From contig NC_134950.1 of assembly GCF_965638725.1 (NCBI RefSeq), forward strand, positions 169,536,853 to 169,600,852: a stretch of DNA of 64,000 bases. Reading direction: 5' to 3'. Shown one piece after another: positions 35,601-45,600 of the stretch; within the stretch, counting starts at the first letter, position 1; each line of letters starts with the position of its first letter. The notes below the pieces were generated by a model that did not search any database, had not been told where the DNA came from, and saw nothing but the letters and a program-made list of their open reading frames with translations. Source of the DNA: Aptenodytes patagonicus (Eukaryota; Chordata; Aves; Sphenisciformes; Spheniscidae). A program made the position numbers and the translations under genes.

Positions 35601-36426
35601 CAGCAAGCCCTGAGGTTTGGGGAACCCCTGATGGTGCTTTCCTGTGGTTCAGGCCCATCAAAGCCATTTGGGGGAGTCCCACTGAGTCAGCCTCCGCTCT
35701 CCACCTCGCTGCAAGGCCCCATTGCCTGAAGGGCAGCATCCCTCCCTGCCTGCCCCTGGGCGTGATTTGCTCACGGGTTCACCTCGTCGGTGGATGCAGA
35801 GCTCTGCAAAGGCATCATTCTTCACCACCATGGGGACTTTGTAGTCCAGGAGTCCAGAAAGTGCCCCCCCCCCCCCCGAAATGGGAGACATGACTGCTCC
35901 TGGAGCCTGATGAGCTTCTTTTGGTTGGACTGCCCAAAATTGGATCTGCAAGCCTGTGCAGATGTTGGGTTACCACTGCCACTGCACATCACTCCCAAGA
36001 CCAAGAGCAAATGTAACAGGGCATCAGCAGCTCCTGTGGGTCAAGGTTTGCACAGTCTGCCTTGGGATGCAGGAGTCCTTGCAAAGGATGCACAAGGGTA
36101 GACCAGCTGCAAGCCTCTCCACCTGCGTATGATGCTTGTGTGCCTCCTGGGGACAGCCACATTGACCTCACTTGATACAAACAGGTGATGAACTTGGTCC
36201 TTCCTTCAGCTTAACTTGCAAACAATAGCCTCTTAAATTAGAGGGAAAGATGTGAGTGCTCCTAAAGATCACCCCTTGCTCTTCTCGCACGAGATACAAT
36301 TCTTGGAGGGGCCTTAGGAAAGCTGAAAAGTTTCCTCGCTCTTTTCTCTTGGTCATCCATAACAGGAGAGCAGAAGGCTTACTGATCGCTCTTAAAAATA
36401 ATAAATAAAGGAACTGCTCCTGCCAT

Positions 36427-36487
36427 GGAGTGGGGGGCTGGACTAGATGACCTCCTGAGGCCCCTTGTAAACATATTTTATGAGATT
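36427..36487 (+). mobile_element. Old CR1 3' end fragment
   Basis: GGGGCTGGACTAGATGACC and TCCTGAGGCCCCTTGTAA match the CR1 3' UTR phrase (GTTGGACTAGATGACCTCCTGAGGTCCCTTCCAAC). A decayed tail follows. Confidence 0.6.
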
Positions 36488-39031
36488 GCCTGATTATACC
36501 GAGAGCTGGCAATGCTCAGAAAGGATCTGCGTGAGCCTGTTACCGTGGGCCAGGAGTAAGGTGCTTGCTAAAGCTTAATAAGATTTAGCTGCTGTGTAAC
36601 AGATGCCTATTGGGACCTGTTGGTTAAGTCTCTTTCAAAGTATTTTAATATGGGTCCTGTAGTCGGTTAAGAGAGGGGGTCTCTGATGGGAGTGAGGTTT
36701 AGGGAAACCTATGGCTTGTTGAGATTTGGTGCGAGGGGCCCTGCTAGGGGTCAGCCCCATGGCAGTTTGGTGCCCTGGTCTGATTCTGATTCTGTTTCCA
36801 TCAGATTGCCTCACTTTGGGGTACACTTACGGAGGAACAAGCAAAAAACTCAACACGTGTAACCCAATCAGCTATGGCTCCAAGGCCAGCATGGCCCCCA
36901 CAGATCTTGGAACAACGCTGGTGGCCCTCCATCTTCTGCAGCTGGGCACACACACAGCCTTACAGTAACCCCATGTCCCTGCATCCAGCTCTGCCCCGGA
37001 TGGAAAGGGGGGCTCCACGGTGGAGAACTGCTTGCAGACCATCACGGCATGACAGGCTCTCATTTGCTTTTTGCCTTCAATAACGCCGAAGTAATGGACT
37101 GCAGCTGGCTTCGGCACCTTTTCTTCATTTGGAAAGGTGGGGAGACACAGGGCAGGAGGGGGGACGGGGGCTATCGGGACCATACTGCTCCTTATTTGCA
37201 GTGATTTGCACTATCCAGAGCCCTGGGGAAGCAGGGATGCTCTCGGGATGGCTCTCAGCAGCCCGGCTGAAAGGAACAGGCGTATTTTGACCACATCTCT
37301 ACCCTTCAAAACCATTGACCCTGGCCAGAGGGCTGGGTGCTGGCAGGATGGAGGGAAGGGATGCAGATATAACACACCACCATGTTGCCTGAATCTTAGA
37401 GCTGTCCCTGGGGTGACTCTAACTGCATTCAAGCCTGATGGAAAAGAAGCGAGAATCTGGCTTTGAGCCCGCGTGTGATCACTCGGAGGGAGGAAACACC
37501 CTGGAAATCCACGTGACGGCAAAAAAAGAGTAACTGGAAACGAAGGCGGTGGCAGCAGGGGGGACTTGTACGGCGTGATCCCTGAGATGGTGGAATAAAC
37601 GACGTCCCGTGGGCAGGCGGTGTTCCCGGGTCTTGTCTGTTATTTCAGACTGTATCCGGAGGGCAGATAAATGCCAGGCCCACTTCTAATTAAGGAAACT
37701 GAGGAAGGGAAATGTGAGTGGCTCGCCTCGGAGGCGATCTGTTGGGAGGAAACCCAGCTGAAGGCTTCTCAGCTATCCCAGGCACAGCCTCGGATACCCA
37801 GCCCAGACCGAGCCTGGTGAGGTCCCCACCTCTCGCTGCCTTGCTTGAGTTACTCCAATCTGGGAGCGAGTGCCAAATACCTGGTGGGGAACCCATGCAG
37901 GACTGGCAGCAAGGGATGAACGAGATGACCTCATGGGTATTTTCCTTCCCTCTCGCACTCCTATGACTCAACCGCCCCGCTCAGCTGGAGTCGCTGCCCT
38001 GGAGAGGTTGGGTTCATGCAGCAAGACCTCGGTGAGCTGGTCAAAGTCCTGGCCTCTCTAACGGGAGCTGCTTGGAAGGCTGACGGAGCCCGGCTCTGTG
38101 CTGCAGAGAAAAGCACCCAGAGCAAAGCCGTAGGGAGGGAAGGGGAACCCTGAGCAAAAGAGGCACCGGGTTTCCTGCAAAAACCATAACAGGGATGGTG
38201 GTGAGGGCTCCTCTGGGGTGGGGAAGCCTCTGGAGCGACGCAGGCAGGCTGAGCCTCGGAAGCCACTCGAGAGCTGAGTCACGGAGAAGGAAAACTTGAA
38301 GTCACCCTCCAGATCCCCCCGTGGTCTAACGTGCCCAGGAAGAGCCTGACGGGGCGGCTGCAGCAGCCTTGTGCAGTCTGAGGATGTCCCGTTGACTATG
38401 ATCGCTGGCTGTCACAGGTCGGTGATGGGGGTGGGAGGCAGGGCTCGCCCCAGCAGCAGGCACAGGATGCCAGACCTTTTGCTGGGATCCTCGCAGGTGG
38501 CTCCCCCAACTGCCTGGCACACAGGAGCACGTTACAGAAGCACAACGGTGGGTTCGGGGTTAGGGGGAGGATGCAGATTCTCCGCTGATGCCAAAGCAGA
38601 GGCGGGTCCGGTGACAACTGCTCTGGGGGCTCCTTGCTGAGCATTAGCATTGCACCCTGGCATCTTCTTTTGATCCTAAAGAAGATGGTATGGCGCTGGC
38701 AGCGGCACCATTCCCCGGTGCGGTTATGGCCCTCTGAAATTGGCACTTGAAACGCCAAACTCCTTGGCCGCTTGGCTGCTTCACTCTGGCTATGGTGTGT
38801 CCCCGTCACCCTGGATATAAAACACCCCGCTGAAAAATGCCCACTTAAAAAGCCAAGCACACGCCAGCACGTCCACGCTGCCCGTGACAGCACAGCACTG
38901 CGCCTATGTGGCACTGCCCTCTGCTGTCGGTGGCTATGGGGACACCGGCCAAGGCCACCGCCGCTGAGCAGAAACACCTAGCTTTTGTGTCACCCTGGGG
39001 ACTGCTGAAGGACCTGGAAAGCCACAAAGCC

Positions 39032-39067
39032 GCCCCAGGAGGATGCTGCGCCCCAGGAGGATGCTGC
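39032..39067. repeat. Perfect tandem duplication, 2 x 18 bp
   Basis: GCCCCAGGAGGATGCTGC is repeated at 39032-39049 and 39050-39067, with a partial third start after it. Confidence 0.9.
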
Positions 39068-39477
39068 GCCCAGGACTGGTGCATGGTTCCCCGGGCACGA
39101 CAAGCCACAGACGCGGGCAGCAAAGCCCTGGAGGAGTCAGCGCCCGTTTGGGCTTCCCCTTTCCCCCAGCTGAAAGCAGAAGTGGTGACTATTTTTGGTG
39201 CTGTCTCACTTCGGAAAGAGTCGCGAACACCCCAGAGCATCACCCTGGCTACGGCACCTTGCTCTGGGCAAAGGAAATGAGTAACGGCGAGGGTCGCGCT
39301 GCCTTTCCATGACCTGGCCCCGGCTGCGTGCCCCGGAGCTCTGCCTCGGGGCTGCCTGGCGTAACCGGAGTTTCCTTCCATGTGCTGGGCACACCAGCTT
39401 CTTGGGTACATGCATGAAGAATGACTCTTAAACTGTCTTTCTCAGCAGAGAAACACTCAGGCAAAGCCTCCCGATGA

Positions 39478-39488
39478 TATATATAAAA
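39478..39488 (+). promoter_or_regulatory. TATA-like element
   Basis: TATATATAAAA is a strong TATA match on the plus strand, 3 kb upstream of the WNT9A start. It is followed by pyrimidine-rich DNA. It could be a cryptic or lncRNA promoter, but nothing else supports this. Confidence 0.2.
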
Positions 39489-40789
39489 CCTGGCTTGTCC
39501 TCCCCTCCCTCCGCAGTCCTTTAATGCCTTTTCTTAAGCTGGAAGAGCTCGGGTGGGAGGATAAGGACACCCAACCTGACCCCAGAGCCGGTCCTCATCT
39601 CCCAAACCCTCCTTAATGAAAGGCCTCTAGATGGGGCTTTAATGCAATATTGCTGCCGGCCTCTGCCGGGCTGCCATCGCCCGCGGAGCCCCGGGGGCTG
39701 CTCACCTTCCAGCACCCGCGGGGGCACACTGGGTGGTGGCACGATGCCGCTTCGCTCCAACCATCAGGATGAGGGAACCGAGATGTTCCCAGACCCTGGT
39801 GAATCACGCGGATTTGAGGAAGCCATTTGCTGGATTGGATTTGACACCCCCCCCCCCCCAGCATGTTTCAGCCCCCACCCCAAGGGGTGCCAAGGCTCGT
39901 GATGCGGAGCCGCAGTGGGAGCCCCCAAACCCCATGGAGGGGCGTGTGCATGTGGATGCGCAAAGCTTTGCGTGGTGCAAAGCGGGCTGCTTTTCCACAA
40001 GTCTGTTTTGCAAAGGTTCGGTCAGGGACTGGACTGGGACACATTAAAAATTAAAGCAGCTTTCCTCCCTGCCCCCCCCCCGCTTTTATTCTGAAAATAA
40101 GCAGAACCCAAATAGTTTGCACAGTGCTGGGAAGGGTGGAAATGCCCGAGTGCATGGCCAGCGGTAAGAATAAATTCACCGAGCTCTCAGTGTCGCTCCA
40201 GGGGCTATTCCCAGACAAAAGGTTCATCCCCATTAACCCACCCCCTGCGTGGTTCCTGAATCGGTTTGTCCGCAAACTATCGGGGTCAGAAACACAGACA
40301 AACCCCACCACGGTTATCCGAAAGTCTCGCTGTCTCGTCACGCGCCCAATTGTCACCTGCTGGGCACAGCTCTGCGGAGCTGAACACCTTAAACCCCTGG
40401 GGACGGTGGCTTTTGAGATGAGAGTCCAGTGCCAAGTACCTGCGTGTCCTCCTGTCTCTGTCCCCCGCGGGGACGCGGGGCAGTTCAGCAGCATGACACA
40501 CACACACACGCTCAGGAGGCAAACCTTTTTGTTCTTGGGCGGCAGCGGGTGCAGAAATTGCCTCGAGGATGACGGCAAGAGTGACGTTGACCGACCTGAA
40601 ACAACGCTGCCACTGAGCACCGGCCCCAAGGGCTGACATTTAGGGCATTAACTACTTCCCAGCCGGGGTGCTCATCGTCCCGTCCATGCATTGGGGTGTC
40701 CGTGCTCCCCTCCACCGCACCAGCGGTCGCTGGGGTGCGTCAGTCTTGCACAGGGCTGGGAGTGTGCGCACAGGAGCGTGTGATGCCCG

Positions 40790-42100
40790 TGCCTTTCCAC
40801 GTCCAGCCTTTGCACCACTGATCAGCTCTTGCATGCTGGATCAGTCCTTGCCCACCTTGCCTTTCCATGGCTGTCTAGCCCTTGAAATACCGAGCGGCAT
40901 GCTTAACCCTTGGACAACCGTCCAGCCCTCGCACAACTGCCTCGTTCTTGCGTGACGGATCAGCGCTTGCAACCGGCAGCCCTTGCGTGACCACCCAGCC
41001 ATTGCACGCTTAGCGTTTGCATGACGGATTGGCCCTTGCGTGTCTGGGGCACGCATCGCTGATCAGCCCTTGCACATCCAAGCCTTGCATGCCCGGTGCT
41101 GGCACGGCAGTCCAGCCCTTGCACGCCTGGCCCTTGCACGGCTGCCCGACCCTTGCACGGCTGCCCGTCCCAGGCACGTCCAGCCCTTGCATGACTGCCC
41201 TACTCTGGCACATCTCGCTGTTGCACGCCCAACCCTTGCACGAGTGCCCAGTTGTCCAGCTGTGGCACATCTACCCCTTGCACAACTGCTCGACCCTTGC
41301 ACAACTGCTCGACCCTTGCACAGCTGCCTGGCACATTCAGCCCTTGCACGACTGTCCCGCCCTGGCACATCCAGCCTTAAACCTGGGCATGCCCAGCGCT
41401 GCCACGGCCACCCCTTGCACACCTGGCCCTTGCACGACTGCCCATCCCTGGCACATCCAGCCCTTGCACACCCACCCCTTGCACAACTGCTCGACCCTTG
41501 CACAGCTGCCCATCCCTGGCACATTCAGGCCTTGCATGACTGCCCTGCCCCGGCATGTCCAGCCCTTGCACGCCCAACCCTTGCATGACTGCCCAGCCCT
41601 TGCAGAGCTGTCCAGATGCAGCATATCCACCCCTTGCACACCCGGCCCTTGCACCACTGGCTGTCCCTGGCACACCCAGCCCTTGCACACCCGGCCCTTG
41701 CACCGCTGGCCGTCCCTGGCACACCCAGCCCTTGCACACCCACCCCTTGCACAATTGCTCGACCCTGGCACATCCAGCCCTTGCACACCCGGCCCTTGCA
41801 CCACGGGCTGTCCCTGGCACATCCAGCCCTTGCACACCCACCCCTTGCACAACTGCTCGACCCTGGCACATCCAGCCCTTGCACACCCGGCCCTTGCACC
41901 ACTGGCCGTCCCTGGCACACCCAGCCCTCGCACACCCGGCCCTTGCACCACTGGCCGTCCCTGGCACACCCAGCCCTCGCACACCCGGCCCTTGCACCGC
42001 TGGCCGTCCCTGGCACACCCAGCCCTCGCACACCCGGCCCTTGCACCGCTGGCCGTCCCTGGCACACCCAGCCCTTGCACACCCGGCCCTTTCCTGCCCG
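40790..42100. repeat. GC-rich minisatellite upstream of WNT9A with 49-bp higher-order unit
   Basis: The array is built from short modules of the type CCCTTGCACACCCGG, CCCTTGCACCACTGG and CCGTCCCTGGCACACCCAG (15+15+19 = 49 bp). The left part (40790-41600) is diverged and irregular. From about 41640 it is regular: the word CTGGCAC occurs at 41667, 41716, 41765, 41814, 41863, 41912, 41961, 42010 and 42059, exactly 49 bp apart. Two 49-bp variants alternate in places, one with CCACTGGCCGTCC and one with CAACTGCTCGACC. Stop codons are rare in every frame on both strands, which creates the long Pro/His/Thr-rich plus frames and Cys/Gly/Ala-rich minus frames. I treat these as artefacts. Confidence 0.95.
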
Positions 42101-42477
42101 GCCGTGTCACACCCAGCCCCGCGACACCCCGCCCGGGGACACCCGTCCCCTGCACACCCCTCCCCGTCCCGTCCCGTCCATCCCGCCCCGCTCTCTCCAC
42201 CCCGCCGCCCCGCTGCCCCCCTCCTCTCCCCCCGCCCCCCTCCCCCCCCCCCCGGGCCCCGCCGCGGCGCCCGCCCCCCCGGGGGCGTGTCCCCACCGCC
42301 TCCCGCCCCGCCCCGCCGCCGCGGCCCCGCCCCGCCGCGCCGGCCCCGCCCCGGCCCCGCCCCGCCGCCGGCCGGGCGCTCGCCGCCGGCCGCGCTATAA
42401 GAAGCGGGGCGGGCGGCGGGGCCGCAGCGGGCGCGGCGGGGGAACGAGATGAGCAGCGCCGGCGCCGCCGCTGCAAG
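42101..42477 (+). promoter_or_regulatory. WNT9A: WNT9A core promoter and 5' leader (CpG island)
   Basis: The stretch is extremely GC-rich, with many CCCCGCCCC GC boxes (SP/KLF type) between 42170 and 42370, ending in a TATA element at 42396. Transcription probably starts near 42425-42430, giving a leader of only about 50 nt. The minisatellite abuts it on the left. The island continues through exon 1 into intron 1 to about 43500. Confidence 0.8.
42396..42404 (+). promoter_or_regulatory. WNT9A: TATA box of WNT9A
   Basis: TATAAGAAG stands alone in a stretch of nearly pure G and C, 82 bp upstream of the WNT9A start codon. Its position fits a start site about 30 bp downstream. Confidence 0.7.
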
Positions 42478-42529
42478 ATGCTGGATGGACACGTCCTGCT
42501 GGGATGGCTCTCCTCCTGCGCGCTCCTAG
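42449..42529 (+). other. Overlapping upstream ORF in the WNT9A leader
   Basis: An ATG at 42449 (context GAGATGA, purine at -3) opens a 26-codon frame out of phase with WNT9A. It ends at the TAG at 42527-42529, 50 nt inside the WNT9A coding sequence. If the start site is near 42427, this is the first ATG in the mRNA and should lower WNT9A translation. The main ATG has A at -3 and C at +4. Confidence 0.6.
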
Positions 42530-42572
42530 GGCTGCTCGCCTGCGCCCCGCGGCCCTCCGCCGCCTACTTCGG
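42478..42572 (+). CDS. WNT9A: WNT9A exon 1, coding part (signal peptide)
   Basis: WNT9A (formerly WNT14) is a secreted Wnt ligand with roles in joint formation and haematopoietic stem-cell emergence. Exon 1 encodes 31 codons plus two bases. It begins MLDGHVLLGWLSSCALLGLL, a hydrophobic signal peptide, and ends RPSAAYFG, with likely signal cleavage after PSAA. Human WNT9A likewise begins MLDG and has RPSAAYFG at this splice junction. The donor GTAGGT follows at 42573, splitting the glycine codon after GG. I chose this ATG because it matches the family start. The frame is also open for 487 codons upstream through the promoter and minisatellite, which I regard as accidental. Exon 2 (LTGSEPLTIL-type sequence) was not found, so it lies beyond the right edge. 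Confidence 0.95.
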
Positions 42573-42578
42573 GTAGGT
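42573..42578 (+). other. WNT9A: Splice donor of WNT9A exon 1
   Basis: TTCGG|GTAGGT is a good donor. A C22 run begins 36 nt downstream, at 42608-42629. Confidence 0.9.
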
Positions 42579-42607
42579 GCCCGGCGCTCAGCGCGGACGC
42601 GCCCGCA

Positions 42608-42629
42608 CCCCCCCCCCCCCCCCCCCCCC
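42608..42629. repeat. C22 homopolymer
   Basis: Uninterrupted C run just inside WNT9A intron 1. It is prone to length errors and to i-motif or G-quadruplex formation. Confidence 0.9.
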
Positions 42630-45600
42630 GCTCCTCCTTTTTGACTTTATTTTGTTTTAGCGTTTTGTTTTTGCAAAAGGGGTTTTTTGCACCTTGTCTG
42701 TCCCGCCCGAGGTGGGGGATGCCGCCGGCAGCCTCCTTTCCCCCGGCGGGTGCGGGCGTCCCCGCTGACGGCCGCTCCGGGAGAGGGGTACGGGGAGGGA
42801 CAGCCCCGTACCCGCGTCTCCTCCCCGTTCCGCCGCTCGGAGCCGGGCGACCCTAATCCCCTCGGCGTGCTGCCTGGCACGGCCGGGCTCTCCGGGAGCT
42901 GCAGGTTGCTGCCTGCCGGGGGCCGCCGTGCTTTTCCCAGGGGCCGCAGGCAGAAACTCTGCGGGCGCGGAGGGAGCGTCTCCCCCTGCCCGTCCCCGAC
43001 GGGGTGGGCGGCGGTGGCCCGCACGGAGGGGACCCGTAGCGGGGTGGCCGGGGAGCCCAGCTCCAGGTGCGTGCTGTAACCTCCGCCGGCGTGGGGCAGC
43101 CCCGAAAAAACTCGTTATCTTCCCCCAATTTAAGCGCGTGCTTCAGCACCAGGCGCTGGCAAGCGGGTCCCGGCATCACCCCGGCGGCGCTGGTGGGGTT
43201 TTTTTTTTGGGGGGGGTAGGGGTGCACGCTGCTGTCACCAGCCTGGGACGGTGCAAAGCTTAATCCCGACAGAGGTGAGGGTCCCCTGAGGGGGGGGGGG
43301 TGGGGTGCGGAGCGGCGCGGCGCGGAGCCGCCGCATCCCGCGGCGCTCACCTGTGCGCGGTGCAGGGGTGCGGCCGGCAGGGGGCGCTACCGGCCCGGTC
43401 CGCGCCCGCTCCGCCGCCGCGCAGGTGGATCCCCGCTCCCTGCCCCCCCCGACCCCCTCACCCCCCCCTTCCTTGGCCGGGGGGGGGGCTGAGCTGGAGG
43501 AGCCGAATAAACCTGCTCACCCCCTCTCTTTAAAGCCCCCCCCGCAACCGCGGCCACGTCGCGAGGCTTCAAGTCCGCTGGCTTTCCATCTGCGCGCCCC
43601 CCCCTTTGCTTTTTGGGGTGTCGACGTAGCTGCCTCTTGTCTCTTTTTTTTTAAGACTTGTCCCAAAATGGGGGCGGTTTGCGAGGGGAGTGGGATGCGA
43701 GCACCCGATTAAGAGGTTTCGGTGCAAGTTTACTCAAGAGTGATGGTTCTTGCTGCTTTTTGGGATGTTGTGTTGTGACCGCTGGTAGGAGCCACTGGAC
43801 CGGCCCTGGAGAATGTTTTAGCAGACTTGAGGTTTCCCCCCCCCCTTTCCAGTAAAACAAATCCTGGTGTTGAGGCTTGTCAATTGCTTGTGGTCTGGCA
43901 AAGTTTTCCAAACAGTGCTACTTACATCTTCTGTTTCCAACTCAAGAACTGTTTAACTTCCTGCTTCTGGGGCTGGTTTTGTGAGGCAACGGCCTGTCCT
44001 GTGTGCCTCGGGTTTTAGGAAAAGCCCCCTTCTCTCCCAGCAGCACACAGAGGGCTGTACCGAGCCCGTTAGCCTGTGTGTCTGCTGAAGACCACCGGCA
44101 CTGTGCAGTTGTACTGTGCCTTAGGGACTGACAGGGCTTGTAAGGAGTTTGGCTGTAACTCTCCCGTTAATCCATGCGGTGTTGGTATCTGCTGTAGCGC
44201 AGCAGGTAACTCATTTCAGTCGCTTGCTTCTGGGATTTCTCTTCTGGCCTGGTGTGGCTGGTGTAGATTTTAACTTCAGAGTGAACACGTCGAGCTGAGG
44301 GAAGTGTGCTGCTAGGTCTGTCCTGACTACTTCGGGTTATTCCCTCTGTCTCAGTGCGGCTGCTGTTTCTGATTTGAGACTCCCTCTCTGGCAATAAGGA
44401 GGGGAGAGGAGATGCTGCCAGATGTGCACCCAGCCAGATGTGCACTCCAAGTGCTCCGGGGCTGCTGCGGTGTGCAGTGAAGTTTGCTTATGCAAAGCAT
44501 CTGCTCTCTGGTTAGAGCCACAGCGAAGGAGCAGCATCTGCTGCTAATCTCCTCTTTGTTCTTCCGAGAGGCCTAAAGCAGAGATTGCACTTGCTGAGCT
44601 GCTGGGGACATGGGGGAATAGTCAGTGCTGAGGTCCGGGGTCCCCGCTAATCCCCAGCGATACGTGATCTAACAAGTGTGTGTGGAAGAGCTGAGCCCTC
44701 CTTGCTGCGGGCTTCTGGATATTGATAAGGAAAGAAGTCTTACCTGGTAAAAGCTGTATGTTCCTGCAGGGCTCTTGGTGCCTCTCTAAGTGCCCTGTGA
44801 AGGCTGGCGTTAGCTCTTCTTGCTATGCCTAGAAAGGTGGCCACATGCATGGAGGAACTGCTCCAGGTGAGGAAGCACATCTGTATTCTAATACAAATCT
44901 TACCTAAAGACCTGGATGGGTCCCCCTTTGCTCAGTGAGCCACTCAGAAGTGGGCTCAGTTAATGCAACACCCTTTCTAGGGAGGGGAAGGAAAACTCCT
45001 TCCCGGTCCAAGGCATCATCAGAGCCACCCTGACACCTTTCGGTGGCCTGCTAGACCCTCTGCTCCGGGTGCTAACATCCCTGTCGGAGGAGGTGGGTGG
45101 GGGGGGGGTGCAGAGGGCAGCAGGCGGCTGTGTTAAACAGATGTCACGCTGTAGCTGCAGCTTAGCTGCTCTGTTCCACGGTCTGGTGGGGGATAGGGAC
45201 AGCTGTGGATGATCCCTTCCACCCCATCCCCAATGTCTTATTTCAGGGAAAGAATTCAGTGTCTCCAAATGTGTGGCCTGGTGGGGGAATTAGTGCATGG
45301 GGACAGAAATCGGGCATGGTTACATGATAACAAGATTGTGTCAGCATGTAGTTATGTCTGTGTCTGCCCCACAGGGGCAGCTAGGGAGTTGGGGGGGGAT
45401 ACTGGGGTGGGAAGGCCATGACTGGAGGCCGCTGCTTCTCTGTATGTCTGGCTCCGGTTTCTTAGAGAGTTGCACAAGCAGCCAAAAATGATAAATGCCC
45501 TCTGGAAGTAGAGCTTGGTGTATGTGAGAGAAAGCGTTGGTGCAGATGGGGGCCCTTGCTGCTGTTTTGCTCCATCCCCAAGCTGCCTGGTTAGGACATG

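Larger units (their letters stand above)
29961..40789. other. Inter-Wnt non-coding DNA
   Basis: No gene is convincingly present. It holds one 221-codon frame (31975-32640) discussed separately, a CR1 fragment at 36427-36487, a possible enhancer-like block at about 36530-36620, and an increasing GC and CpG content from about 37.5 kb towards WNT9A. Two good TATA-like words occur, at about 38814 and 39478-39488. Paired long frames at 38396-39411 and 40051-40636 lie on both strands and are GC-driven. Confidence 0.6.

Noticed and set aside
38396..39411. Overlapping 188-193 codon minus frames
   Set aside because: GC-driven, overlapping open frames on the other strand, no signal peptide, domain or splice support.
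40051..40636. Opposed 170- and 192-codon frames
   Set aside because: They overlap each other on opposite strands and show no recognisable family. At most one could be real, and nothing favours either.
41017..42492. Long open frames of up to 519 codons on both strands as genes
   Set aside because: They are repeats of the 49-bp array read in every frame, have no homologous domain, and continue through the TATA box and GC boxes.
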